64,000 nt of DNA, from assembly GCF_003075075.1 (NCBI RefSeq), contig NZ_QCYM01000007.1, forward strand, positions 124,001 through 188,000, in the 5' to 3' direction. Position 1 is the first letter of the stretch. The number at the start of each line of letters is the position of its first letter. Made by a program: the position numbers and the translations under genes. Source of the stretch: Labrenzia sp. 011. Its GTDB lineage: Bacteria > Pseudomonadota > Alphaproteobacteria > Rhizobiales > Stappiaceae. The notes under the pieces are model-generated. The model was not told where the DNA came from. It saw only the letters and a list, made by a program, of their open reading frames with translations, and ran no database searches. Positions 1-8,783 of the stretch are shown piece after piece.

Positions 1-1501
1 CCCAGGACATGATTGCCAGCCAGATCAGGAAGCCCACCAGCACCACAAGAAACGCCGATCCGTAACCGCTCAGCAGCTGCAACCCGGTTTCGCTTGCGAC
101 CCAGTCGAGCACACTCAGGATGCCCCAGATGTCCAGCAGCGCCAGGAACGTGACCAGGAACACGGCCAGCCGGATGATCTTCAGGATTCTGGGAATAAAG
201 GCATTCAGACGCTTCTGGAGCGCCGGCAGACTGGTCCGCACGCTTTCCGGAAGCTGAATGCCGTCCTTGATGGTGCTGGTGAGAACAAGCGAAACAAGGA
301 TTCCGGCGGCAATCGCCACGATGGACAGTCCGGTGGCGTGCAGGATGATAGAGGTGGCATCGAAGGGGCGGGTCACCCAGATTATGAATACCGCGGCCAG
401 ATACCCGTAGGCAGCCAGATGCCAGACACGGCCGCCGACGGCCAGCAGACGGCTGGCCAGTGTGCTGTGCAGCGTTTGCGCGTAATCGCTCACCCCCTGA
501 CACACGATCCGCCGGTTCCGGTGGACGAGCACGAAGAGATAGAGGGTTCCGAGGAAAACGAACAGGAATCGCAGCGCGTTGCCGAGAACGAAGGAGGCAG
601 AGATATTGGCGACCGGGACTGCGAGAAACATCCCGTAGATGATCCAGTAAACGAAGATGTGCAGATGGCGGCTCCAGTACCGGGATGCCGTGTCCGTGAA
701 CGGCAGAAGACGCAGCTCCCGATGCGAAGGCACAAAGATGAACCGAAGAGCCACATTCGCCAGTTCGGCAATGAAAAACGCGTTCAGCGCCAGACTCTCC
801 TGAAGGGTCACACCGGCCTGGAGACCGCCATAGCCGGCAAGCGCGACCGCATTGCCCACAGCCCAGCCGACCCCGACGGTGACAGTATCGAAAGCCAGCG
901 TCAGAAGAAGAATGAAACTGCGCATCAGCCCGCTGCCCTTGCGTGCGAGCACAGACATTCTCGGATAGATCCGTTTCATGACCGCCCTGCTCAGGAGAAG
1001 ACCGGCATAGGCCGCCAGCAGAACGACAAGGACCTGGAGGGCAGTCGACCTCACCTGATCCCACTTGATAGGTATTTCCCCGCGTCCGATCCGCACAAGA
1101 CCGGTCAGGGAGCGCATGGACTGAGCGACAACCAATCCGACGTCATCAACGAGCGCGCGCGTGTATTCCCCCACCTTGAGCGCGAAATTCGCAGTGCCGG
1201 AGGGCCTCTGGGGCTGGCTCCCGTCCGCTTGCGCCGCCGGTGAACCGGTGGCCGCAGAGCCGCTCAGGACGGACAGGGCCGCGTCTCCCGACGCTTCCGT
1301 GCCGCCGGAGCTCTTCTTGAGCAGCTCGATGAGCGCCGCCCGGCTGGCCGGGTCATTCAGGACATTGATCAGCGCCTCGCTCGCCTGAGCGACATCCGCC
1401 GTCCCGTCTTTCTGGGTATCGGCGTTCTGCGCCACGGCCGGCACGACACTGAAAAATACGAGCCCGATCAGGGTGGCAAGGCTGCGGCGTAAAAGTCTCA
1501 T
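1..1501 (-). CDS. MscS-family mechanosensitive channel, N-terminal part (runs off left edge)
   Basis: The frame opens with ATG at 1501 and stays open to the window edge, giving about 500 residues without the C-terminal end. A signal peptide (residues 1 to about 24, MRLLRRSLATLIGLVFFSVV then an Ala-rich cleavage site) is followed by a Gly/Ala/Ser-rich soluble stretch to about residue 110. After that come many hydrophobic helices, for example around ALQVLVVLLAAYAGLLLSRA. A secreted N-terminus plus a long multi-helix region before the pore domain is the layout of the large MscS relatives (YbiO/YbdG/MscK type), inner-membrane channels that release solutes on hypo-osmotic shock. The conserved MscS pore and beta domain would lie outside the window, so the family call rests on architecture and general similarity. 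Confidence 0.7.
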   Translation of the reverse strand, partial: MRLLRRSLATLIGLVFFSVVPAVAQNADTQKDGTADVAQASEALINVLNDPASRAALIELLKKSSGGTEASGDAALSVLSGSAATGSPAAQADGSQPQRPSGTANFALKVGEYTRALVDDVGLVVAQSMRSLTGLVRIGRGEIPIKWDQVRSTALQVLVVLLAAYAGLLLSRAVMKRIYPRMSVLARKGSGLMRSFILLLTLAFDTVTVGVGWAVGNAVALAGYGGLQAGVTLQESLALNAFFIAELANVALRFIFVPSHRELRLLPFTDTASRYWSRHLHIFVYWIIYGMFLAVPVANISASFVLGNALRFLFVFLGTLYLFVLVHRNRRIVCQGVSDYAQTLHSTLASRLLAVGGRVWHLAAYGYLAAVFIIWVTRPFDATSIILHATGLSIVAIAAGILVSLVLTSTIKDGIQLPESVRTSLPALQKRLNAFIPRILKIIRLAVFLVTFLALLDIWGILSVLDWVASETGLQLLSGYGSAFLVVLVGFLIWLAIMSW

Positions 1502-1928
1502 TTCGAATTCATTCCGCTTCTGGGCGTTGCAGGTTCTCACGTCACGGGTCAGACAATAAGGAGGAACCCTCCGGGAAGGAAAGACTTGCACGCCCAAAAT
1601 TGAGGATGAACTGCCTTGAAACTGTCTCGACGTCAGGTACTGCCCCAGTCAACCGCAGACGGTTTCCCGCGGCCTGTCGCGGCACGCAGGGTCAAGAACC
1701 GGTATTTTTACAGTGATTTTGACGAGACCGGAATCAACAGGTTTCTCGACACATCATGACTGATCGCGAAAAAATTGCATTTTCAGCACAAAACAACCCG
1801 GAAATATACAGAAATACTGACAGAAATGATCGCCAAGCACAGAAAAATGCTGACATTTCTGCCGAATTCTATTTAGGTAACGTATTAATAACAACATTAA
1901 TTACAATGTATCTCGCTGTGGAGGAAAA
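1502..1928. other. Intergenic region, AT-rich leader of the DUF2336 gene
   Basis: This 427-bp gap separates the divergent MscS-like and DUF2336 genes, so it should hold both promoters. From about 1750 on the composition turns AT-rich. It carries repeated CAGAAA/GACAG motifs, an inverted repeat (CAGAAA...TTTCTG, about 1840-1861) and paired TTAA motifs near 1885-1902 (spacing 8, so not a perfect CtrA box). A possible 63-codon frame here has no family resemblance and I do not call it. Confidence 0.5.
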
Positions 1929-3041
1929 ATGGCGAGTTCAATTATAAAACTTGCCCAGATCGGGACATTGGAATCGCGCAAACACCTGTTTGCGAAGGTG
2001 AGTGAACTTGTTGTTGCCGACCTTGATCAACGGACGGAACAGGAACTTGCGCTCTTTTCCGATGTTATCTTGAAACTCTACGACACCGGCTCACTGACCG
2101 ATCGGGCGGCCCTGGCGCTGAAGCTTGCCTCCCTGACAACCATTCCGCACGACCTCGCCTGCCGCATCGCCGAAGACGACATCACCGTTGCCATGCCCGT
2201 GCTGGCCGACTGCCCCGTCCTGACACAGGAAGACCTGCTCGACTTCGCCCAGCGGTTCAGCCAGCCCCACCTGCAGGCCATAGCGCGCCGCGAAGACCTT
2301 TCCACCGATGTTTCCGATGCACTCGCCGCCAGGAACGACAGGACGGTCAACCGGCTCCTGGCCGGCAACCGGCACATCCGGCTCTCACGCGAGACGATGC
2401 TCCTGTTTGTCAAACAGGCGGAGGAAGACCCTGTGCTGCTGGAAGATCTGGCGCTGCGCTCCGACCTGTCTCCAGCCGCCTGCCGGGCCCTGCTGCCGCT
2501 CGTGAGTGACGAGGGCAAGAAACGGCTGCACAGCCTCATCGAAGGATCCCTGACCCAGGAACAGCTCGATCAGATCGCCCGGCTGAAAGCCTTGCGCCGG
2601 CAATTCGGCCCTGCCCTGGCAAACCCCGACATGGCCCAGCTCTGGCAGGAAGCCGAACGGGCGAACATGACTGTCGATGAACTGATGATCCTGCTCCTGC
2701 AGGACGGTCGCTTCGACCATGCCGTGGAATTGCTCGGCACACGCGGCAGAACATCTCTCAAGGCGCTCAAGGATGCCGTGTACGACGACAAGCAGGATCT
2801 GGTCATCAAGACAGCAGCGAAATCGGGACTTGAAACCGCAACCTTCGCTCTGTTTTCAAAGGCACGCTGCGATCATCTGAAACGTCCCGCCGCCCAGGGC
2901 TCCGAATGGACGCTCGCCTATAAACGGCATCTTGAAGGACTGGCCGAGGTCCGGCAATCCCGCTGCAACGACTTTCAGGCGAACCGTGGCAGGAAGCCCA
3001 GGCCCCTCCAGCAGGTATCGCCTCCCCAGGCGGCGGAATAG
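1929..3041 (+). CDS. DUF2336 domain-containing protein
   Basis: A 370-aa soluble protein that is almost entirely alpha-helical. Repeated short helical units (for example SLTDRAALALKLASL, VLTQEDLLDFAQRFSQ, DLSTDVSDALAAR) give a HEAT-like pattern over residues 1 to about 250. This matches DUF2336, a family largely restricted to Alphaproteobacteria and of unknown biochemical role. The ATG has a good ribosome binding site (GAGG six bases upstream). The C-terminal 40 residues are basic and look disordered. No catalytic motif or signal peptide is visible. It is transcribed alone, convergent with the PqiA-like gene 8 bp downstream. Confidence 0.8.
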   Translation: MASSIIKLAQIGTLESRKHLFAKVSELVVADLDQRTEQELALFSDVILKLYDTGSLTDRAALALKLASLTTIPHDLACRIAEDDITVAMPVLADCPVLTQEDLLDFAQRFSQPHLQAIARREDLSTDVSDALAARNDRTVNRLLAGNRHIRLSRETMLLFVKQAEEDPVLLEDLALRSDLSPAACRALLPLVSDEGKKRLHSLIEGSLTQEQLDQIARLKALRRQFGPALANPDMAQLWQEAERANMTVDELMILLLQDGRFDHAVELLGTRGRTSLKALKDAVYDDKQDLVIKTAAKSGLETATFALFSKARCDHLKRPAAQGSEWTLAYKRHLEGLAEVRQSRCNDFQANRGRKPRPLQQVSPPQAAE

Positions 3042-3048
3042 ACCGGCA

Positions 3049-3483
3049 TCAGCTTCGTGCACACAAGCTCGCCGCCACGGCTGTCGACAGCGTCGCGGCC
3101 GCGTAGAACCACAGGCCCGGCAGGATTGCCGCTGCGGCCAGACCGCTGGTTTTCGCGGCAAACAGGACCAGTGCCACCAGCATCACATCCAGCATCGACC
3201 ACTTGCTGACCATTGACAGCAGCGCCAGCGAACGGCTCTTGCCGCCGGTCAGCACGACGACATGAATGAGAAGGATCTTGGCCGCCGGAAATCCGACGGA
3301 AAACAGGGCGACGATCGCGGCAAGCACGGTCTCGTTTCCCTGCCAGAGGCTGAGGATCATCTCCATCAGGGACGGCCGGTCCTCGAGAAAATACAGCCTT
3401 TCGAAGCGCATCAGCGGTTGCGTGAGACCGAGAGCGAAGGAAAAGGTCGAGACCGGAAGAAGCAGAGCCAGAAAAAACCGCAT
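3049..3483 (-). CDS. Paraquat-inducible protein A (PqiA) family membrane protein
   Basis: A 144-aa inner-membrane protein with about four hydrophobic helices (MRFFLALLLPVSTFSFALGL; MEMILSLWQGNE...VALFSVGFPAAKILLIHVVVL; SMLDVMLVALVLFAA; GLWFYAAATLSTAVAASL). The VSKWSMLDV segment is characteristic of PqiA domains, which normally work with MCE-domain proteins in lipid transport between membranes. I chose the internal ATG at 3483 because the upstream extension (to 3600) is basic and unlike the family. Only a single PqiA domain is present, without the Cys-rich N-terminal motif of full-length PqiA and without pqiB/pqiC next to it, so the partner is unknown. Confidence 0.72.
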   Translation of the reverse strand: MRFFLALLLPVSTFSFALGLTQPLMRFERLYFLEDRPSLMEMILSLWQGNETVLAAIVALFSVGFPAAKILLIHVVVLTGGKSRSLALLSMVSKWSMLDVMLVALVLFAAKTSGLAAAAILPGLWFYAAATLSTAVAASLCARS

Positions 3484-3717
3484 GAAGAGTGCCGTGCCTC
3501 GACAGAACACCCCGCGCCGGATGAACGACAGTCGGAATGCTCCGGCATTTTGAAATCGAGCAACCTGCAACCAGGTCGATGTGACGAAAGATGCCCCCAT
3601 GCCGCGGAGGCCGCACCGACCCTATAACATCCCGGTCAAAATGCACAAACCCGACCGCTGCAATCAACGGTCAGGTCAAGAATGCCAGACAGCCGGACAG
3701 GAAAACGGCCGGATTCG

Positions 3718-4119
3718 CTACCTGAGTCGCGAGGCGACTTCGTCAAGCTGGTCCTGCTCGGCAAGTTCCTGGGCCGTGCGCTCGCGCTGCTGGTCGCGCT
3801 CTTCCAGTTGCTCGAACTTTTTCAGCTCTTCGATCGCTTCGCTCAGCTCATCCTGGGCACGTTGAAGCTGGTCGTCCAGTTCGTGCGCGGAATTGCGCAG
3901 GTTGTCGCGGCGGTCCGCGGCGGCCTTGGCAAATGTCGGATAGGCAAAATGCGTGACGTCGGTGATCCCGACCCGTTCCTGCTCGGAGCGAATCTGCTCG
4001 TCAAGTTCATCGGCCATGCGATTGAACTCGGCAATCATGCTCTCGATCTGAGCAAGCTGCCGCCGCTTTTCATCAACCTGGAACCGCTTCAGGCGGATCA
4101 AACTGTCTCGGGTCTTCAT
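3718..4119 (-). CDS. fliJ: Flagellar export chaperone FliJ
   Basis: A 133-aa highly charged, fully coiled-coil protein starting MKTRDSLIRLKRFQVDEKRR, the typical FliJ opening. FliJ is the central stalk of the flagellar type III export ATPase, analogous to the gamma subunit of F1, and helps deliver export substrates. It lies 28 bp downstream of fliI on the same strand, so the two are almost surely one transcript. Length and heptad pattern agree with the family. Confidence 0.9.
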   Translation of the reverse strand: MKTRDSLIRLKRFQVDEKRRQLAQIESMIAEFNRMADELDEQIRSEQERVGITDVTHFAYPTFAKAAADRRDNLRNSAHELDDQLQRAQDELSEAIEELKKFEQLEERDQQRERTAQELAEQDQLDEVASRLR

Positions 4120-4147
4120 AACTCAATACTCCCCTTGCAAGGGCAGT

Positions 4148-5473
4148 CTAGTCCAGAGTCATTTCCAAAAGGTTGGCGAGTTGCACATATCCTTCAGAAA
4201 GACTCGTTGCCTCGTCTTTTCCCTGATTGAGAAAAGTATCAATCAGCTCGAACCGGTGAATGGCTTCATCGACCATCGGATCAGATCCCTTGCGGTAGGC
4301 TCCCAGACGGATCAGTTCCTCCATGTCCGTATAGGTCGCCAGCAACTGCTTGGCCTTGCGCAGAACCGGAAGCTGCTTCGGCGGCACGCAACGCGGCATG
4401 GTCCGGGAGACCGACTTCAGCACATTGATCGCCGGATAGCGTCCGCGTTCCGCGATAGACCGCTCCATCACCACATGGCCATCCAGAATTCCGCGAACCG
4501 CATCGGCCACCGGTTCGTTGTGATTGTCGCCCTCCACAAGCACCGTGAACAGACCGGTGATGGTCCCGGTTCCCTCGACACCGGGACCGGCGCGCTCCAG
4601 CAGGCGCGGCAGCTCGGTAAAAACGGTCGGCGTGTATCCCTTGGAGGTCGGTGGTTCGCCGACCGACAGGCCGATCTCGCGCTGGGCCATGGCGAATCGG
4701 GTGATCGAATCCATCATGCACAGGACATTGCGGCCCTCGTCGCGGAAATGCTCGGCAACCGTCATGGTTACATAGGCCGCCTGACGGCGCATGAGAACGC
4801 TCTCGTCGGAGGTCGCGACCACCACCACGGAGCGCGCCAGTCCTTCCTCGCCGAGATCGTCCTCGATGAATTCCTGGACTTCCCTGCCCCGCTCGCCGAT
4901 CAGGCCGATCACCGCGACGTCGCAGTCCGTGTTGCGCGCCAGCATGGACATCAGCACCGACTTGCCGACGCCGGACCCCGCGAAGATACCCATGCGCTGG
5001 CCTTCACAGCAGGTAACGAAGCTGTTCAGCGCCCGCACGCCGAGGTCGAGCGGCGGCCCGACCCGTTTACGTTCGGAGGCCGGAGGCGGCGCACTTCGCA
5101 ATTTGCGAGGCACTCCGCCATTTGAAAGAGGTCCTTTACCATCAATCGGTTCACCAAGTGCGTTAACCACCCGGCCCAGCCAGGCGTTCCCGGGATGGAC
5201 GACGCTTTCACGTGCACTGATCACCGCCTTGCAGCCCATCCGCACGCCTTCGAGCCCGGAAAACGGCATGCAAAGCGCCCGGCCTTCCCGGAAGCCGACG
5301 ACTTCGGCCGGCACTTTCGGATTGTCCTCGCCGCTGTCGATCAAAAGACGCGAACCGACGCTCATTTCGTGAATCGGTCCGGCGATTTCCACCAGAAGAC
5401 CCTTAACAGCAGTCACCCGACCGTAAATTTCGGTGGGCATAAGCGAATCAATCTCGGCAAAAAGCGCCTTCAA
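4148..5473 (-). CDS. fliI: Flagellum-specific ATPase FliI
   Basis: A 441-aa ATPase of the F1-beta-like type III export class. The Walker A is visible in [19 protein letters not shown], the Walker B in [20 protein letters not shown], and the conserved [18 protein letters not shown] follows. It powers export of flagellar rod, hook and filament proteins at the base of the flagellum with FliJ. The frame begins with TTG at 5473, preceded by GGGGAAGGAA at good spacing; an internal ATG at 5440 is the alternative and has a poorer ribosome binding site. The promoter should lie in the GANTC/TTAA-rich region shared with ctrA. Confidence 0.95.
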   Translation of the reverse strand: MKALFAEIDSLMPTEIYGRVTAVKGLLVEIAGPIHEMSVGSRLLIDSGEDNPKVPAEVVGFREGRALCMPFSGLEGVRMGCKAVISARESVVHPGNAWLGRVVNALGEPIDGKGPLSNGGVPRKLRSAPPPASERKRVGPPLDLGVRALNSFVTCCEGQRMGIFAGSGVGKSVLMSMLARNTDCDVAVIGLIGERGREVQEFIEDDLGEEGLARSVVVVATSDESVLMRRQAAYVTMTVAEHFRDEGRNVLCMMDSITRFAMAQREIGLSVGEPPTSKGYTPTVFTELPRLLERAGPGVEGTGTITGLFTVLVEGDNHNEPVADAVRGILDGHVVMERSIAERGRYPAINVLKSVSRTMPRCVPPKQLPVLRKAKQLLATYTDMEELIRLGAYRKGSDPMVDEAIHRFELIDTFLNQGKDEATSLSEGYVQLANLLEMTLD

Positions 5474-5847
5474 TTAAGATTCCTTCCCCTGTTAACGGTT
5501 TTGGTAACCGATCGTTTACGACTCTGGTTAATCTTAACCTTTGGAAGGCTGACAAGCGAGAGCCATTTCGAAGTCACAACGGTTAAGTCGAAAGGAATCT
5601 GAACGGGGTCGGTTGGATCCGTTTCTTAAAGTGCAACATTAAGATTTGTGAATCAGTGTTTTTTCTGGGGATTCAACAAGTTGACTGTTGTTCACAGATT
5701 ACTCCATTCGGCGCTTGCCGCTACGAATCATATTTTGTTAACCATTAACCGATAGCTTTGAGTCGGGGTTAACAAGCAGTCCTTCGTAGCGCACACCGAC
5801 AGAGCCGTTGCGACTTGCCCAGAAAAGGCAGAACAAGGGGATTGGCA
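5474..5847. promoter_or_regulatory. Divergent fliI/ctrA control region with GANTC cluster and CtrA-like half sites
   Basis: The 374 bp between fliI and ctrA are AT-rich compared with their surroundings. They hold seven GANTC sequences, the target of the CcrM cell-cycle methylase (starts at 5478, 5520, 5595, 5650, 5670, 5725, 5760). TTAA motifs include an exact TTAACCAT at 5738-5745 running into a second TTAA, a near-palindrome GGTTAATCTTAACC at 5526-5539, and TTAA pairs at 5626/5639. CtrA binds TTAA-type motifs in Alphaproteobacteria and commonly controls its own promoter. Actual promoter positions were not determined. Confidence 0.7.
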
Positions 5848-6540
5848 ATGCGTGTACTGTTGATTGAGGATGATAGCGCGACAGCGCAGAGCATCGAACT
5901 GATGCTGAAGTCCGAGAACTTCAACGTCTACACGACAGATCTTGGCGAGGAAGGCATCGACCTCGGCAAACTGTACGATTATGACATCATCATGTTGGAT
6001 TTGAACCTCCCGGACATGTCCGGATACGAGGTTCTTCGGACACTCCGCGTCTCGAAGGTCAAGACACCTATCCTGATCCTGTCCGGAAATGCCGGGATCG
6101 AGGACAAGGTTCGCGGGCTGGGCTTCGGCGCAGACGATTACATGACCAAGCCGTTCCACAAGGACGAACTGGTCGCGCGTATTCACGCAATCGTCCGCCG
6201 TTCGAAAGGCCACGCACAGTCGGTCATCATCACCGGCGACCTCAAGGTCAACCTGGACACCAAGACCGTCGAAGTCGGCGGGCAACGTGTTCATCTGACC
6301 GGCAAGGAATACCAGATGCTCGAGCTGCTTTCGCTGCGCAAGGGCACCACGCTGACCAAGGAGATGTTCCTTAATCATCTCTACGGCGGCATGGACGAGC
6401 CGGAATTGAAGATCATCGACGTCTTCATCTGCAAACTGCGCAAGAAACTGGCTGCGGCCACCTCCGGCAAGAACTACATCGAAACGGTGTGGGGACGTGG
6501 CTATGTGCTGCGTGAGCCGGAAGTCGAAGCAGCCGCCTGA
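5848..6540 (+). CDS. ctrA: Cell cycle response regulator CtrA
   Basis: A 230-aa OmpR-type response regulator. The receiver (residues 1 to about 115) has the acidic pocket LIEDD, phospho-acceptor Asp51 ([10 protein letters not shown]) and the KPFHKDEL lysine. A winged-helix DNA-binding domain follows (about 130-225, [20 protein letters not shown]). The start MRVLLIEDD and the whole-length match are those of CtrA, the master regulator of cell cycle, polarity and flagellar genes in Alphaproteobacteria, phosphorylated through CckA and ChpT. The ATG at 5848 is preferred over an upstream frame at 5815 by conservation of the N-terminus. chpT lies 8 kb away in this window. The C-terminus ends AAA rather than the AA usual for ClpXP recognition, which still fits regulated proteolysis. 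Confidence 0.97.
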   Translation: MRVLLIEDDSATAQSIELMLKSENFNVYTTDLGEEGIDLGKLYDYDIIMLDLNLPDMSGYEVLRTLRVSKVKTPILILSGNAGIEDKVRGLGFGADDYMTKPFHKDELVARIHAIVRRSKGHAQSVIITGDLKVNLDTKTVEVGGQRVHLTGKEYQMLELLSLRKGTTLTKEMFLNHLYGGMDEPELKIIDVFICKLRKKLAAATSGKNYIETVWGRGYVLREPEVEAAA

Positions 6541-6568
6541 GCCTGAAATGGCATCCGGCAAGATTTGA

Positions 6569-6597
6569 AAAACCCCGGTTCTCCCGGGGTTTTTTGT
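6569..6597 (+). terminator. Intrinsic terminator after ctrA
   Basis: The inverted repeat AACCCCGG-TTCT-CCCGGGGTT is followed by a T-run (TTTTTT), 30 bp past the ctrA stop. The flanking A-run also lets it work for the minus strand. Confidence 0.9.
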
Positions 6598-6637
6598 TGT
6601 CTTCATGCTGGCAGTTCCGCCAGAAGCGGCGCCTGCC

Positions 6638-7609
6638 TCAGAGGTTCAGCTGATAGGACGCGGGCACGTAGCGGAAGCCGTCCCCTTCCTGCGCCACATA
6701 GCCGACCGCCGGAAACGGCATGTGGTAGCCGACGAAGGGCAGCTTGTCGCCGGCCAGCATGCCGAACACCTTCCGGCGCGTGGTTGCCGCGGTTTCCTTG
6801 TCCATGTCGAAGCGGACCTCCCAGTCGGGATAGGCCAGAGACCAAACGAAGTGATTTGCGGTATCGGCCGCCAGGACGAGCTGTTTGCCGTCACTCTCGA
6901 TCATGTAGATCATGTGTCCGGGCGTATGGCCCGGCGCGGACATCGCCGTTATTCCGGACGTGACCGCTCCGCCGTCGTTGAGGAAGGTCATCTTCTCGGC
7001 CAGCGGCTTGACGTGCGATGCCATCAGCTTGGTGACCCCGTTGGCCTCCGCATCCATCGCCGCCCAGAAATCGTATTCCGTCTGGCCGGCCACATAGCGT
7101 GCATTTGCAAAAGCGGGCTCCCCGCCTTCCATGAGCCCTCCGATGTGATCCGGATGCATATGCGTCAGCACCACCACGTCCACCTGCTCCGGCGTGTAGC
7201 CGGCATTTTCAAGCGCTGCGCGCATGTTGCCGCGCCCGGGCCGTGCCCCCTCGCCGTTGCCGGTATCGAAAAGGACAAGCTCGCTGCCCGTATTGATGAG
7301 CGTCGGTGTGAAGCTGATCTGAAACGAATCATCGGGAATGAAATTTTCCGCCGACGTGGCGGAGAAGGTGTCCGCCTCCACATTCGTTGCGAAGGTCTTC
7401 TGCGGTTCCTGAAGGGTCACCGCACCATCGAGGAGGGTGTTGATCTCAAATCCGCCGAGCGGGTAGCGCGCGACCGGCGCCGCAAGCGGTCCCTGCTTCG
7501 TGGCCGCCGCCTGGACCGGCATGGATGCCGCCAGCCCCGCTCCGGCGATCGCGCCTCCGGCTCCGAGCAACGCCGCCCGGCGCGTCAGTTCGACTTTTAT
7601 CTCGCTCAT
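6638..7609 (-). CDS. Exported metallo-beta-lactamase-fold hydrolase
   Basis: A 323-aa protein. A twin-arginine-like signal (residues about 8-34, TRRAALLGAGGAIAGAGLAA) suggests folded export by Tat. The MBL fold follows with the zinc motif THMHPDHIGG (about residue 140), a later histidine in SAPGHTPGHM and an Asp in LAADTANHF. The overall pattern resembles the lactonase-like MBL group often annotated as quorum-quenching AHL lactonases, but the substrate cannot be read from sequence. It faces ctrA tail to tail and is the last gene on this strand before the che run. The start ATG at 7609 gives a complete Tat signal. Confidence 0.8.
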   Translation of the reverse strand: MSEIKVELTRRAALLGAGGAIAGAGLAASMPVQAAATKQGPLAAPVARYPLGGFEINTLLDGAVTLQEPQKTFATNVEADTFSATSAENFIPDDSFQISFTPTLINTGSELVLFDTGNGEGARPGRGNMRAALENAGYTPEQVDVVVLTHMHPDHIGGLMEGGEPAFANARYVAGQTEYDFWAAMDAEANGVTKLMASHVKPLAEKMTFLNDGGAVTSGITAMSAPGHTPGHMIYMIESDGKQLVLAADTANHFVWSLAYPDWEVRFDMDKETAATTRRKVFGMLAGDKLPFVGYHMPFPAVGYVAQEGDGFRYVPASYQLNL

Positions 7610-7850
7610 GTTCTCTCATTCCCTGCTGATGCGGATGCCTGAAACAGCCTTCCTCGAAAAGCACGCGCTTCCCGAGAGCTGAATCCTGTCTGCAGACAGA
7701 TGGAAAGCTCGCCCGGGCTGGCAAGTGGCTCTGCGCTCCCCAAGACAGCGGAAGCGGCAGACGGCATTCACCGAAGAAATTTTATCAATGAATATAATTG
7801 CTTAGAAGAAGACATCTCGAACCGGGACCGGATCACGATCCCGTGAAACG

Positions 7851-7876
7851 AAAAAGGCGGCCGAAGGCCGCCTTTG
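7851..7876 (-). terminator. Intrinsic terminator of the che operon
   Basis: Read on the minus strand, AAAGGCGGCC-TTC-GGCCGCCTTTTT is a strong hairpin with a T-run, 22 bp beyond the cheR stop. The remainder of the gap to 7610 shows no gene. Confidence 0.9.
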
Positions 7877-7898
7877 ACATGTCTCTTCGGCACCGGCC

Positions 7899-8783
7899 CT
7901 ATCGGCGCAGCCCGGCCACACCACCGGCGGCAAGCCGTGCTCCGGCCCCCGCACCGGCTGTCTCAGGGACTGCCAGCTTCTTCTGGAACAGTCCGCGCTT
8001 GCCGGGAACCGGCTTGAACGCATCGGTCAGGCCGACGACCGTTTCAGCGGCCCCGAGCACAAGATATCCGTCGTCCGGAAGCGACTTCGCCAGTCGTGCC
8101 AGGATTTCCGTCTTGGTCGCCTGATCGAAATAGATCAGCACATTGCGGCAGAAGATGATGTCGAACTCGCCCAGATGGGTGAAGTTTTCCAGCAGATTCA
8201 GTTTTTTCCACTCGATCATCGAGCGCATGCCGGAGCCGATCTGCCACATGTCGCCCTTCTGCTCGAAATATTTCAGCAGCATCTGGATCGGCAGACCGCG
8301 CTGGACCTCGAACTGGCTGTAGAGACCGGCTTTCGCTTTCTCCAGAACTTCCAGCGACAGGTCTGTCCCCAGGATACGTGTCCGCCAGCCGGGCATCTTG
8401 GCCGCGTCTTCCTTGAGGCAGATTGCCAGGGAATAGGGCTCCTGCCCCGTGGAGGCGGCAGCACACCAGATCTTGATTTGCTTGAATCCGGCCCGGCTTT
8501 TCAGCAGGGAGGGAAGCATTGTGTCCCGGAAATTGTCGAACGGCGTCTTGTCGCGGAAGAAGAACGACTCATTGGTCGTCATCGCCTCGATGACATCCGT
8601 TTCAAGCACGCGGTTGCCGCCGCGCTGCAGGGTCTGGATAACCGCGCTCAGCGTCTCCAGCTTCGAACTGCGCGCAATCGGCAGAAGCCGGCTTTCGACC
8701 AGATACTGTTTCTCGTTCGACAGAACCAGGCCTGAGCGGGTCTTCAGAAAGTTTTTGAGGAACTCGAACTCGCCGGGGGTCAT
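7899..8783 (-). CDS. cheR: Chemotaxis protein methyltransferase CheR
   Basis: A 294-aa SAM-dependent methyltransferase that methylates glutamates on chemoreceptors. The N-terminal all-helical CheR domain (MTPGEFEFLKNFLKTRSG) is followed by the SAM-binding core with KIWCAAASTGQEPYSLAI and the conserved DIIFCRNVLIYFD. I chose the ATG at 8783 because it forms an ATGA overlap with the cheB stop and has GAAGGG upstream; a frame open further upstream adds 35 unrelated residues. It lacks a recognisable C-terminal NWETF pentapeptide-binding extension. It is the last gene of the operon, just before the terminator. Confidence 0.95.
   Translation of the reverse strand: MTPGEFEFLKNFLKTRSGLVLSNEKQYLVESRLLPIARSSKLETLSAVIQTLQRGGNRVLETDVIEAMTTNESFFFRDKTPFDNFRDTMLPSLLKSRAGFKQIKIWCAAASTGQEPYSLAICLKEDAAKMPGWRTRILGTDLSLEVLEKAKAGLYSQFEVQRGLPIQMLLKYFEQKGDMWQIGSGMRSMIEWKKLNLLENFTHLGEFDIIFCRNVLIYFDQATKTEILARLAKSLPDDGYLVLGAAETVVGLTDAFKPVPGKRGLFQKKLAVPETAGAGAGARLAAGGVAGLRR

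Noticed and set aside
1756..1947. 63-codon frame ahead of the DUF2336 gene
   Set aside because: It overlaps the DUF2336 ribosome binding site and start, and its Asn/Lys-rich composition only reflects AT-rich leader DNA.
5728..6606. 292-codon minus-strand frame opposite ctrA
   Set aside because: Antisense to ctrA, no domain, and runs into the ctrA control region; a shadow.
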